Positions 1 through 5,459 of a stretch of DNA of 5,459 nt are shown here, in pieces. The notes beneath the pieces were generated by a model that saw nothing but the letters and a program-made list of their open reading frames with translations, did no database searches and was not told where the DNA came from. A program made the translations under genes and the position numbers. Within the stretch, counting starts at the first letter, position 1; every line of letters starts with the position of its first letter. Origin of the DNA: Betaproteobacteria bacterium (lineage in GTDB: Bacteria > Pseudomonadota > Gammaproteobacteria > Burkholderiales > Rhodocyclaceae); NCBI GenBank assembly GCA_020047725.1, contig JAIFNM010000179.1, forward strand, positions 1 to 5,459, in the 5' to 3' direction.

Positions 1-220
1 TCAACATCCCGATATCCTCTTTTGATTTCTGCTCTGGCGGCTGCTTTTTTTCCAGCACACGCTGAACCGACTCCAGACTGATCCGACGATGTCCACCGTC
101 TGTCTTCCACGCCTCCAGCAGGCCGCTCTCACTCCAGAGCTGCGCCGTTCGAAGCGAAACACCGAGACGCTTTGCGGCTTCCCTGGTCGTGAAAAACTCT
201 TTTTCGGCAGTTAGTTTCAT
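1..220 (-). CDS. HTH DNA-binding protein (MerR/excisionase-like), N-terminal part, runs off the left edge
   Basis: The minus strand is open from an ATG at 220 to the window edge: 73 codons and no stop. Residues 8-57 read as a compact MerR/excisionase-type winged HTH. The recognition region is TTREAAKRLGVSLRTAQLW (11-29), followed by the wing signature TDGGHRRI (40-47), which is typical of this fold. After about residue 57 the chain becomes a charged, Gln/Lys/Glu-rich stretch (EKKQPPEQKSKED), which looks like a linker, so a second domain probably lies beyond the window. In betaproteobacteria I recall proteins that join this HTH to a response-regulator receiver domain. That would fit, but nothing visible proves it. 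Expected role: cytoplasmic transcription factor. The ATG lacks a clear Shine-Dalgarno sequence; the leader is AT-rich, and a good sigma70-like promoter sits just upstream. Alternatives are a plain excisionase-like protein or a plasmid/phage-type regulator. The DNA-binding call is firm, the full architecture unknown. Confidence 0.82.
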   Translation of the reverse strand, partial: MKLTAEKEFFTTREAAKRLGVSLRTAQLWSESGLLEAWKTDGGHRRISLESVQRVLEKKQPPEQKSKEDIGML

Positions 221-250
221 TAAATTTTCATTTTAAACAGATTTAATCAA

Positions 251-279
251 ACTATAGGTCATTTTTTTGAAACTATCAA
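251..279 (-). promoter_or_regulatory. sigma70-like promoter of the HTH gene, overlapped by AAACTAT repeats
   Basis: On the minus strand a -35 element TTGATA (279-274) and a -10 element TATAGT (256-251) are separated by exactly 17 bases, close to the housekeeping consensus. Transcription would start near 244-245, leaving a leader of about 25 bases before the ATG at 220. The motif AAACTAT on the plus strand occurs at 249-255, over the -10, and at 270-276, over the edge of the -35; the two are 21 bases (two helical turns) apart. The inverse, TAGTTT, occurs at 286-291 and again at 212-217 over the start codon. Such placement suits repression by a bound regulator, possibly the HTH protein itself. 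That regulatory role is inference; the promoter elements and repeats are visible. Confidence 0.6.
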
Positions 280-293
280 GCTATTTAGTTTCA
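268..293. repeat. 8-bp inverted repeat TGAAACTA / TAGTTTCA upstream of the HTH gene
   Basis: TGAAACTA at 268-275 and its perfect reverse complement TAGTTTCA at 286-293 are separated by 10 bases. The sequence TTAGTTTCATT of the right arm (285-295) recurs exactly at 211-221, across the HTH start codon. The arms overlap and lie just upstream of the -35 element of the minus-strand promoter. This is a plausible operator for a dimeric DNA-binding protein. The region is very AT-rich, so some chance similarity is expected. Confidence 0.45.
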
Positions 294-601
294 TTTTTAA
301 TTTGTTTTTTCATATTTTTAGCAAGCGATACCCAATATCACCTTGGCTGATGAGCGAGCAATTCACAATTCCGAGCAGTATCGTCGGGCTCCAGAGGCGG
401 ATTGCGTCCAGACCACGTGCTCGAGGAAAACAAAACTGACGTTCATCCAAATTAGTCACGGACGCCGCCGATAATGCCCCAGCGCACTTGGCAAAAGACA
501 TCGCGCTGCGCTACTGCACCCGTCTATTTCCTTATATGCCTCGCGGCGAAACACAAGTGCTGGCATGATGATGCCGTTTACATTTACTGATCAAAACTCC
601 C

Positions 602-1909
602 ATGGATGCATTCTGGATTCTGGTTCTGCTGATTGCCATCTCGGGCTATTTTTCGCTTGCCGAGATGGGCCTGGCGTCGGCTCGCCGGTCACGACTGCAC
701 CCGCTGGCCGAAGCCGGCGACCTGCGCGCCGCCCAGGCGCTGGCCATCAAGGACCATCCCAGCCGCCTGCTGGCCGCAACGCAAACTGGCGTGACCGCCG
801 CTGCCCTGCTCTCCGGCGTTTTCGGCGAGTCCGCGCTGAAGGATGGCTTTGCCGCCCTCATCGTGACCTGGTTGCCTTTTGTCGCGTCCATCAAGGAGGA
901 AATTGCGCTGACCGCGACCATCGTTCTGGTTACCGCGTTCTCCATCGTATTCGGTGAAATTGTCCCCAAACGGATCGCCATCGCTCATCCGGAAAAAGTG
1001 GCAATGGCCTGTGCCCCGGCCATGTCGCTGTTCATCCGTTTCATCTCGCCGGCCATTTCCCTGCTTTCGTGGTCGTCGGATCTCGTCCTGACCGCCCTAC
1101 CGGTACGCGCCGCTCCGGCCGTCGTAAGCGTCGAGGACATCCTTGCCTACGTGGACGAAGGCGAGCGCGCGGGGAAGATTGCACCGGAAGAGAGTCACCT
1201 GCTGAGCAACGTATTCCGTCTGGAAGATCGTTACGTCGCGGCCATAATGACCCCCGCGGCCAACGTGGCCTACCTTGACCTGCTGCGTCCTCGCGAGCAC
1301 AACCTGGGCATACTGCGCGAGTCACCGCATGCCCAGATGCCACTCTGCAAGGGTGACATACAGCACGTAATCGGCGTCGTTGAGAGCCATGACATCCTGC
1401 AGGCGGCGCTGGCTGGCAAGCTCGACTTTGCCCAGACCGAGATGACCCCTCCCTGCTTCATTCCGGGCTCGCTGACGTTGATCGAACTGATGCGCACCTT
1501 CCGTGCGCAGCGCACCACGTTCGCCTTCGTCATCAACGAGTTCGGGCAGACCGAGGGCATTGTCACGCTTAACGACCTGCTGCAGTCCGTGGTCGGCGAC
1601 ATGATGCCCTTCGCCGATGACCCGGACGAGGCGCTGGCGGTACGTCGTGCCGATGGCTCCTGGCTGCTCGATGGCCTGCTGCCCGTTGACGACATGAAGG
1701 TGAAGATTGGCCTGCCCGACATTCCCGATGAGTCCTTCGGCAACTTTCACACCGTCGGCGGATTCGTTCTCAGCGCGATGGGACGTATCCCGAAAAAAGG
1801 CGAAAGCTTCGACTACGCCGGATGGAGATTCGAGGTGGTCGATGTCGAGCGCAACCGGGTGGACGAGGTGCTGGCCTCACCACTCCCGGTAGCCAATAGC
1901 GAGGCTTGA
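602..1909 (+). CDS. HlyC/CorC-family membrane protein (DUF21, CBS pair, CorC_HlyC domain)
   Basis: 435 residues, the usual length for this family of inner-membrane proteins, often annotated 'hemolysin' and linked to divalent-cation (Mg/Co) transport or tolerance. The N-terminal DUF21 membrane region has hydrophobic segments at about 3-20, 56-74, 101-119 and 134-157. It contains the family's AEMGLASARRSRL-like segment (20-32) and the hallmark FGEIVPKR (117-124). A cytoplasmic CBS pair follows: the first begins at DRYVAAIMTP (209-218), the second covers about 280-335 with FAFVINEFGQTEGIVTLNDLL (from 308). Residues 348-427 match the CorC_HlyC accessory domain (DGSWLLDGLLPVDD, then FHTVGGFVLSAMGRIP). 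After IMTP the usual Arg is Ala. The ATG at 602 puts the first membrane segment at the N-terminus as expected, and an in-frame TGA at 569 limits any extension. No strong Shine-Dalgarno is visible. The gene stands alone, convergent with the decayed regulator downstream. Family certain; substrate unknown. Confidence 0.93.
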   Translation: MDAFWILVLLIAISGYFSLAEMGLASARRSRLHPLAEAGDLRAAQALAIKDHPSRLLAATQTGVTAAALLSGVFGESALKDGFAALIVTWLPFVASIKEEIALTATIVLVTAFSIVFGEIVPKRIAIAHPEKVAMACAPAMSLFIRFISPAISLLSWSSDLVLTALPVRAAPAVVSVEDILAYVDEGERAGKIAPEESHLLSNVFRLEDRYVAAIMTPAANVAYLDLLRPREHNLGILRESPHAQMPLCKGDIQHVIGVVESHDILQAALAGKLDFAQTEMTPPCFIPGSLTLIELMRTFRAQRTTFAFVINEFGQTEGIVTLNDLLQSVVGDMMPFADDPDEALAVRRADGSWLLDGLLPVDDMKVKIGLPDIPDESFGNFHTVGGFVLSAMGRIPKKGESFDYAGWRFEVVDVERNRVDEVLASPLPVANSEA

Positions 1910-1957
1910 TTCAGGCGGGGCTTTTCCGACCGATCATCCTTCGATCAGTCGCCTGAA
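1910..1957. repeat. inverted repeat between two convergent genes, possible transcription stop
   Basis: TTCAGGCG at 1910-1917, immediately after the TGA of the HlyC/CorC gene, is matched by CGCCTGAA at 1950-1957. Inside it a second imperfect hairpin is visible: CGAC-c-GATC (1927-1935) against GATC-a-GTCG (1943-1951), with a 7-base loop. The inner and outer stems share two bases, so both cannot form fully at once. The element sits where a terminator shared by convergent genes would be expected, and its right half includes the last codons of the decayed regulator. There is no clean T-run after the stem, so it is not a textbook intrinsic terminator. Confidence 0.35.
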
Positions 1958-2345
1958 GCGTTGCCGGTATTGTGCCGGGCTCAGGCCGGCAGAGCGGACA
2001 AACAGGCGGCGAAAAAACGAAAGTCGCCATAGCCAATCGTGTCAACGATCTGCTCAAGACTCAGGCGCATGCTTTCAAGCAACTCCTTGGCGTATTCGAC
2101 GCACAGAGCCTGCAGATAAGTGTGTCGGTTGGACTGAGTTTGCGAAGCCCAACCTGCGAACTGCTTTTTCCAGGATCAACATGATGCCGATGACCTTGCG
2201 TGCCAGCGCCGCGCCGAACAGTCGACGCGGGATGAGCAAGGTGAGATCGGTATGCGCCGTAATCGCGCCGGCGGCGATGCCGCGACCACCGTCGACCAGC
2301 GCCTTAGCCGCATCGAGCCTTACGGCAGGATAGCGCTGGCGGCCC
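1934..2345 (-). pseudogene. decayed GlxA-type AraC-family regulator (DJ-1-like domain plus HTH), 5' part missing
   Basis: Read on the minus strand from 2345 down to a TGA at 1936-1934, pieces in different frames match the GlxA-type layout (DJ-1/PfpI-like domain followed by an AraC HTH). The first piece (about 2338-2170) contains QRYPAVRLDAAKALVDGG and ITAHTDLTLLIPRRLFGAAL, the end of the DJ-1-like domain. A second frame (about 2160-2017) gives HTYLQALCVEYAKELLES and LSLEQIVDTIGYGD, the middle and second HTH of an AraC domain. After a one-base shift near the A6 tract at 2012-2017, a third piece reads RRLFVRSAGLSPAQYRQRFR, the canonical AraC C-terminus. Most of the first HTH and the N-terminal half are missing. 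Intact relatives have about 320 residues; here about 410 bases remain. Multiple independent lesions make sequencing error an unlikely sole cause. In life it would have been a cytoplasmic transcription factor, probably controlling the divergent hydrolase gene next to it. Confidence 0.85.
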
Positions 2346-2692
2346 GTTGTTCAACTGGAGGAACTATCGCTCCAGCCCGCAGCCCCCTTGATCCCGCAAG
2401 CTGACGAATAGGTCGTCGAAAAAGCCATTACCAATGCCTTGGCCGGAACGGATTTGCAGAAAATCCTCACGCAAACCGGCCGCACGCAACTGATTATCAT
2501 CGGCCGCATGACCCACAACTGCCTCAGTTCGACGGTGCGCGCGGCGAAGGATCTGGGTTACGCGAGTACCATCGTCGCCAGCGCCACCGGAACACGCGAC
2601 CTGCCGGATGGCTGATCCAGGCCGCCTGCTTTGCCGGTCTGGCCGACACGATGGCCAAGGTCGTCTGGAACGCTGAAGAGATCAAGGACTGA
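2346..2692 (+). pseudogene. decayed isochorismatase-like cysteine hydrolase, C-terminal remnant
   Basis: The plus-strand frame through 2400 reads PLIPQADE, then a TAG stop at 2409-2411. It continues VVEKAITNALAGTDLQKIL, LIIIGRMTHNCLSS and TVRAAKDLGYASTIVASATG up to a TGA at 2613-2615. A +2 frame from 2612 then gives LIQAACFAGLADTMAKVVW and ends at TGA 2690-2692. This matches the second half of isochorismatase/nicotinamidase-like cysteine hydrolases, including the active-site Cys of the MTHxC motif (codon 2520-2522) and the AAKDLGY helix. The N-terminal half, which carries the catalytic Asp and Lys of the family, is absent. A few residues are also missing around 2610, besides the frameshift. 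The remnant covers about 115 residues against roughly 180-220 in intact members, so no active enzyme is expected. It ends 5 bases before the next gene, suggesting the two were once an operon. Confidence 0.86.
2684..2688 (+). promoter_or_regulatory. ribosome binding site of the NTF2-like gene, inside the hydrolase remnant
   Basis: AAGGA at 2684-2688 lies 9 bases before the ATG at 2698, a workable Shine-Dalgarno spacing, and it supports that start. It is embedded in the last codons (Ile-Lys-Asp-stop) of the decayed hydrolase. This fits former translational coupling. Confidence 0.6.
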
Positions 2693-2697
2693 GCCCA

Positions 2698-3099
2698 ATG
2701 GAAGCCACCTTCAATACCCCCGAGCAACAGGACATCTGGACCACCGTTCGCGCCTTGAACGATGCATGGACAAAATGCAACCCGGACACCCTCACTGACT
2801 ATTTTCACCCGCAGATGCTCGCCATCACCCCGACCGACCGTCTGCGGCGCGATGGTGCCGCTGAATGCATCGCCGGCTGGAAGGGCTTCGCCGAGGCGGC
2901 GCGAATCCACAGCTGGCGGGAGATCGACCCGTTGATCCGGGTCTATGGCGATGCGGCCGTCGTGACCTACTTCTACGAGATCAGCTTCGAGATGGGAGGC
3001 CGACGCTACGAAGAAGGTGGCCGCGACATGTTTTTCTTCGTCCGCGAAAACGGTCGCTGGTGGGCAGTGGCCGACCAGTTCTCGTCCTATCCGACCTGA
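2698..3099 (+). CDS. NTF2-like (SnoaL/DUF4440-type) small protein
   Basis: 133 residues, the usual size for a single-domain NTF2-like cone fold. A helical start (residues 7-37: EQQDIWTTVRALNDAW followed by the DTLTDYFHPQM segment) leads into the phase where these proteins set the pocket opening (ITPTDRLRRDGAAECIAGWK, 43-62). Beta strands then form the ending GRDMFFFVRENGRWWAVADQ (108-127), typical of DUF4440/SnoaL-like members. There is no signal peptide or membrane segment, so it is probably cytoplasmic. Such folds serve as small enzymes (isomerases, cyclases), ligand binders or dimerisation domains, and nothing here fixes which. It follows the hydrolase remnant by 5 bases with a good ribosome binding site. 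Since the promoter of that former operon seems lost, its present transcription is unclear. The gene itself shows no lesion. Family call good, function unknown. Confidence 0.85.
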   Translation: MEATFNTPEQQDIWTTVRALNDAWTKCNPDTLTDYFHPQMLAITPTDRLRRDGAAECIAGWKGFAEAARIHSWREIDPLIRVYGDAAVVTYFYEISFEMGGRRYEEGGRDMFFFVRENGRWWAVADQFSSYPT

Positions 3100-3171
3100 A
3101 ACAACAGAGAATGCGCTTGGCGGAATGATGACTTTCGGGTAGCGTTGCCCCACTCAATTCCGGCAAGCGCC

Positions 3172-3873
3172 ATGCTCTCCCAGAAAATACTCCTCGTCGA
3201 AGACGAACAGGCCATCGCCGACACGTTGATTTACGCGCTGGGCAGCGAAGGCTTCGAGATCCGCCACGTCCTGCTCGGGCGCGAAGCTTTCCCAGTCCAT
3301 CGCGAATCACCCTTCGACCTGATCATTCTCGACGTCGGCCTGCCGGACACTACCGGCTTTGAAGTGCTCAAGCAGCTGCGCGCCCACCCCGAGGGGCGCG
3401 ACGTACCAGTCATCTTCCTCACCGCGCGTGCCGAGGAAATCGACCGCATTCTCGGCCTCGAACTTGGCGCTGACGACTACGTGACCAAGCCTTTCTCGCC
3501 GCGCGAAGTCGCTGCCCGAGTCCGCGCCATCCTGCGCCGCGACGCACGCGCCCGCAATCACGAGAACACCGCCGGAAAGCCAGTCTGGCAGCACGAACCA
3601 GATGCCCTGTGCATCGCTTTCCACGGCCAGCCGCTCGACCTCACGCGCTACGAATACCTGCTGCTCGCCCTCCTCCTCTCCGCGTCCGGCCGCGTCTTCA
3701 CCCGCGAGCAGATCATGAACCGCGTCTGGGCCAACGCGCCCGACACTACCGACCGCAGCATCGACACGCACATCAAGACCTTGCGCGCCAAGTTGCGAGC
3801 TATCGACCCGTCGAGTGAACCGATCATCACCCACCGTGGCACCGGCTACGCGCTGTCCTCACAAAACCCATGA
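3172..3873 (+). CDS. creB: CreB, response regulator of the CreBC two-component system
   Basis: 233 residues against 229 in E. coli CreB, as I recall it, with strong similarity throughout. The receiver domain (about 4-122) has the acidic pair Glu10-Asp11 (LLVEDEQ), the phosphoacceptor Asp54 (ILDVGLPD), Thr84 (FLTAR) and Lys106 (TKPFSPRE). The OmpR/PhoB-type winged helix (about 135-228) has LDLTRYEYLLL, GRVFTREQIMNRVW and DRSIDTHIKTLRAKLRAI, ending in HRGTGYAL. Segments such as VGLPDTTGFE, GADDYV.KPFSPRE and the RAKLRAI.P run are CreB-like rather than general OmpR-like. The ATG at 3172 was chosen because it places the LLVEDE segment and Asp54 exactly where E. coli CreB has them. A TTG at 3145 would add nine residues of no family character. 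No strong Shine-Dalgarno precedes it. It overlaps creC by ATGA. Known role in relatives: regulation by carbon source and growth conditions, and beta-lactam response in some species; targets here are unknown. Confidence 0.92.
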   Translation: MLSQKILLVEDEQAIADTLIYALGSEGFEIRHVLLGREAFPVHRESPFDLIILDVGLPDTTGFEVLKQLRAHPEGRDVPVIFLTARAEEIDRILGLELGADDYVTKPFSPREVAARVRAILRRDARARNHENTAGKPVWQHEPDALCIAFHGQPLDLTRYEYLLLALLLSASGRVFTREQIMNRVWANAPDTTDRSIDTHIKTLRAKLRAIDPSSEPIITHRGTGYALSSQNP

Positions 3874-5357
3874 AACTCTGGGCGCGGGTTTTCCTCGGCT
3901 ACTTCCTGATCGTCGGGCTTTCCGGCTGGTTCCTGCTGCGCGTGTTCGTCAACGAAGTCAAACCCGGCGTGCGCGACGCGGTGGAAGACGTGATGGTCGA
4001 CACCGCGCAACTGCTGGCCGAACTCGCGCGCGACGACCTGCTCGCCAGCCGACTGCCCAAGGGGCGCTTCGCGCAAAGCGTTGAAGCCTATCGCTTGCGC
4101 CCGGTCAAGGCGACGATCTGGGGGCTGGAAAAACAGACGCTCGATTTCCGCATCTATGTCACCGACGCCAATGGAATCGTTCTTTACGACTCCGAACACA
4201 AGGCCATCGGTGAAAATTATGCCGACTGGCGCGACGTCTATCGCACCCTGCGTGGCGAGTACGGCAGCCGCTCGACACGCGAAGACCCGGACGACAGCAA
4301 CAGCAGCGTCATGCACGTTGCCGCTGCCGTGCGCGACGGCGACCGCGTTGTCGGCGTTGTCACCGTCGCCAAGCCCGCGCGCACACTGGCCCCGATCATT
4401 GAGCGCGGCGAACGCACCGTTCTCCGGCAGGGGCTCCTGCTACTCGGTGCCACGCTGCTGATCGGCGGCGCATTCACCATCTGGCTTACCGTCTCGATGG
4501 GCCGCCTAGTGCGTTACGCCCGCCTGCTCGCCGCCGGCCAACCCGCCGAACCGCCCTCGCGCGGGCGCGACGAAATCGGCGAACTCTCCCGCGCTCTCGC
4601 CCAGTTGCGCAATGAAGTCGACGGCCGCGCCTACGTCGAACACTACGTCCAGCACCTTACGCACGAAATGAAAAGCCCACTCGCCGCCATTCGCGGTGCC
4701 GCCGAACTGCTCGCCGAGAACGACCTGCCGGAGGCTGAGCGCCGCCGCTTCACGGCCAACGTGCAGACCCAGAGCGAACGCTTGCAGACCCTGATCGACA
4801 AGCTTTTGCGCCTCGCCCAACTGGAACAGCAGCGCGAACTCGAAGCGCCAACCACCATCAATGCAAACGAGCTGTTCAGCGAGATTGAACAGGCGATATC
4901 GACTCAGGCCAGGCAGCGGAAAATCACCCTGCGTTTTAACGCCGAACCGGCTCTCCAGATCACGGGCGACCGTTTCCTGCTCAGCCTGGCGTTGAACAAC
5001 CTGCTCCAGAATGCACTCGACTTCTCGCTACAGGAAGGAACAGTCACCTGCACGGCAGAAGCCGACGGCACAAACGTAGTGCTCCGCATACAGGATCAGG
5101 GGCCCGGCATTGCCGAATACGCCTGCGAGCGGATTTTCGAGCGTTTCTTTTCGCTCCCGCGTCCCGACGGCGCACCGAAGAGCACGGGGCTCGGCCTGCC
5201 GCTGGTACATGAAATCGCCGTTCTCCATGGCGGCGAAATCCGGCTGGAGAATTCGCCAGAAGGCGGAGTGGTAGCGATCTTGAGCATCCCGCACAAAATC
5301 GCAAAAAAACGTGAAAATAGCCAAAACCAGCCCAAGGCCGGCTCAACAATCGCATAA
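3870..5357 (+). CDS. creC: CreC, inner-membrane sensor histidine kinase of the CreBC system
   Basis: 495 residues against about 474 in E. coli CreC. Membrane segment 1 is about 7-27 (LGYFLIVGLSGWFLLRVFV), followed by the CreC-type NEVKPGVRDA. A periplasmic sensor region spans about 30-185 and carries IYVTDANGIVLYDS, LRGEYGSRST and SSVMHVAAAV, all close to E. coli CreC. Membrane segment 2 is about 187-208, then a HAMP-like linker. The HisKA dimerisation domain has the phospho-accepting His265 in HLTHEMKSPLAAIRGAAE. The ATPase domain has the N-box NNLLQNALDF (376-385), G1 DQGPG (409-413), ERFFSLPR (424-431) and G2 GLGL (440-443); all catalytic boxes are present. It autophosphorylates and passes phosphate to CreB. 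The start ATG overlaps the creB stop (ATGA at 3870-3873), implying translational coupling. The tail after about residue 475 is a polar Lys/Gln/Asn-rich extension absent from E. coli CreC. Confidence 0.93.
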   Translation: MKLWARVFLGYFLIVGLSGWFLLRVFVNEVKPGVRDAVEDVMVDTAQLLAELARDDLLASRLPKGRFAQSVEAYRLRPVKATIWGLEKQTLDFRIYVTDANGIVLYDSEHKAIGENYADWRDVYRTLRGEYGSRSTREDPDDSNSSVMHVAAAVRDGDRVVGVVTVAKPARTLAPIIERGERTVLRQGLLLLGATLLIGGAFTIWLTVSMGRLVRYARLLAAGQPAEPPSRGRDEIGELSRALAQLRNEVDGRAYVEHYVQHLTHEMKSPLAAIRGAAELLAENDLPEAERRRFTANVQTQSERLQTLIDKLLRLAQLEQQRELEAPTTINANELFSEIEQAISTQARQRKITLRFNAEPALQITGDRFLLSLALNNLLQNALDFSLQEGTVTCTAEADGTNVVLRIQDQGPGIAEYACERIFERFFSLPRPDGAPKSTGLGLPLVHEIAVLHGGEIRLENSPEGGVVAILSIPHKIAKKRENSQNQPKAGSTIA

Positions 5358-5380
5358 GACAAAGAGGCTCTCCGATTCCC

Positions 5381-5459
5381 ATGATTGATTTCATCTTCTG
5401 CAATGCAGTACCCGAATGGTATGATCGTTTTCACGATAAGATCCGTCTCAGTACGGCCA
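5381..5459 (+). CDS. possible start of a further gene, cut by the right edge
   Basis: From an ATG at 5381 the plus strand stays open to the edge: 26 codons, beginning MIDFIFCNAVPEWYDRFHD. A purine-rich AAAGAGG lies at 5361-5367, 13 bases before the ATG, rather far for a Shine-Dalgarno. I do not recognise the protein. It does not resemble the start of CreD, the usual partner downstream of creC in enterobacteria. The base composition is visibly less GC-rich than creBC. It could equally be non-coding sequence or a promoter region: TATGAT at 5420-5425 looks like a -10 element, but without a good -35. Confidence 0.22.
   Translation, partial: MIDFIFCNAVPEWYDRFHDKIRLSTA

Larger units (their letters stand above)
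221..601. other. 381-base gene-free stretch between the HTH gene and the HlyC/CorC gene
   Basis: The left part, to about 320, is strongly AT-rich and holds the minus-strand promoter and repeats of the HTH gene. From about 320 to 601 the base composition returns towards that of the genes, but I recognise no coding sequence, RNA or mobile element. A small perfect hairpin, GGCAT-GATG-ATGCC, lies at 562-575, inside the probable leader of the gene starting at 602. No convincing promoter for that gene was found: TTGGCA at 488-493 has no good -10 at the right distance. The stretch may hold a weak or alternative-sigma promoter, or old decayed sequence. Confidence 0.5.

Noticed and set aside
310..501. 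63-codon open frame on the minus strand in the gene-free stretch
   Set aside because: No ribosome binding site, no recognisable motif, and its end runs into the AT-rich promoter region. Most likely a chance frame.
1972..2184. 70-codon plus-strand open frame
   Set aside because: It is the antisense of the AraC-type remnant, whose minus-strand reading gives clear family motifs; the plus reading gives none.
1934..2692. An insertion sequence as the cause of the gene decay
   Set aside because: No transposase fragment, terminal inverted repeats or target-site duplication could be seen at the junction.
3117..3145. Possible creB promoter, TTGGCG then TAGCGT with a 17-base gap
   Set aside because: The -10 element matches the consensus at only three of six positions; such a match is expected by chance.
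2524..3153. 209-codon minus-strand open frame across the hydrolase remnant and the NTF2-like gene
   Set aside because: It lies antisense to a well-supported gene, has no family features, and its length is explained by GC-rich codon bias on the other strand.
3145..3171. Longer creB start at a TTG
   Set aside because: The ATG at 3172 aligns the receiver motifs and Asp54 exactly with E. coli CreB; the extra nine residues show no family character.
5310..5357. Intrinsic terminator at the end of creC
   Set aside because: Only a 4-bp AGCC/GGCT pairing is present near 5329-5343, inside the coding sequence, and no T-run follows.

Overview
The window looks like chromosomal DNA of a high-GC proteobacterium. 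The creB and creC products resemble gamma/betaproteobacterial CreBC from end to end. The HTH protein at the left edge is of a type I associate with betaproteobacteria such as the Rhodocyclales. That placement is an inference from protein style and is moderate at best. I see no rRNA, tRNA, CRISPR array, transposase or integrase.

Layout. (1) Bases 1-220, minus strand: the N-terminal 73 codons of a protein starting with a MerR/excisionase-type winged HTH, cut by the window edge. (2) Bases 221-601: a gene-free stretch. Its left part is very AT-rich and holds a good sigma70-like promoter for the HTH gene, overlapped by repeated AAACTAT motifs. The rest holds nothing I recognise. (3) Bases 602-1909, plus strand: an intact HlyC/CorC-family (DUF21-CBS-CorC_HlyC) membrane protein. 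(4) Bases 1934-2692: two decayed genes head to head. One is a GlxA/AraC-type regulator on the minus strand and the other an isochorismatase-like cysteine hydrolase on the plus strand. Both have lost their 5' parts and the divergent promoter region, and both carry further lesions. (5) Bases 2698-3099, plus: a small intact NTF2-like (SnoaL/DUF4440-type) protein, 5 bases after the dead hydrolase. Its likely ribosome binding site lies inside the hydrolase remnant. (6) Bases 3172-3873 and 3870-5357, plus: the two-component pair creB (response regulator) and creC (sensor histidine kinase), overlapping by ATGA. (7) Bases 5358-5459: a lower-GC tail that may hold the start of another gene.

How the parts relate. 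CreC should sense a signal across the inner membrane and phosphorylate CreB on Asp54, which then acts as a DNA-binding regulator. Neither creA nor a recognisable creD start is visible beside them, and I found no paired TTCAC cre-tag near creB or after creC. The regulator/hydrolase/NTF2-like segment reads as a former divergent regulator-plus-operon unit. It has collapsed by deletion and left only its last gene intact.

I did not find a convincing undescribed system. The points most worth a second look are the collapsed divergent locus and the repeat-decorated promoter of the HTH gene.
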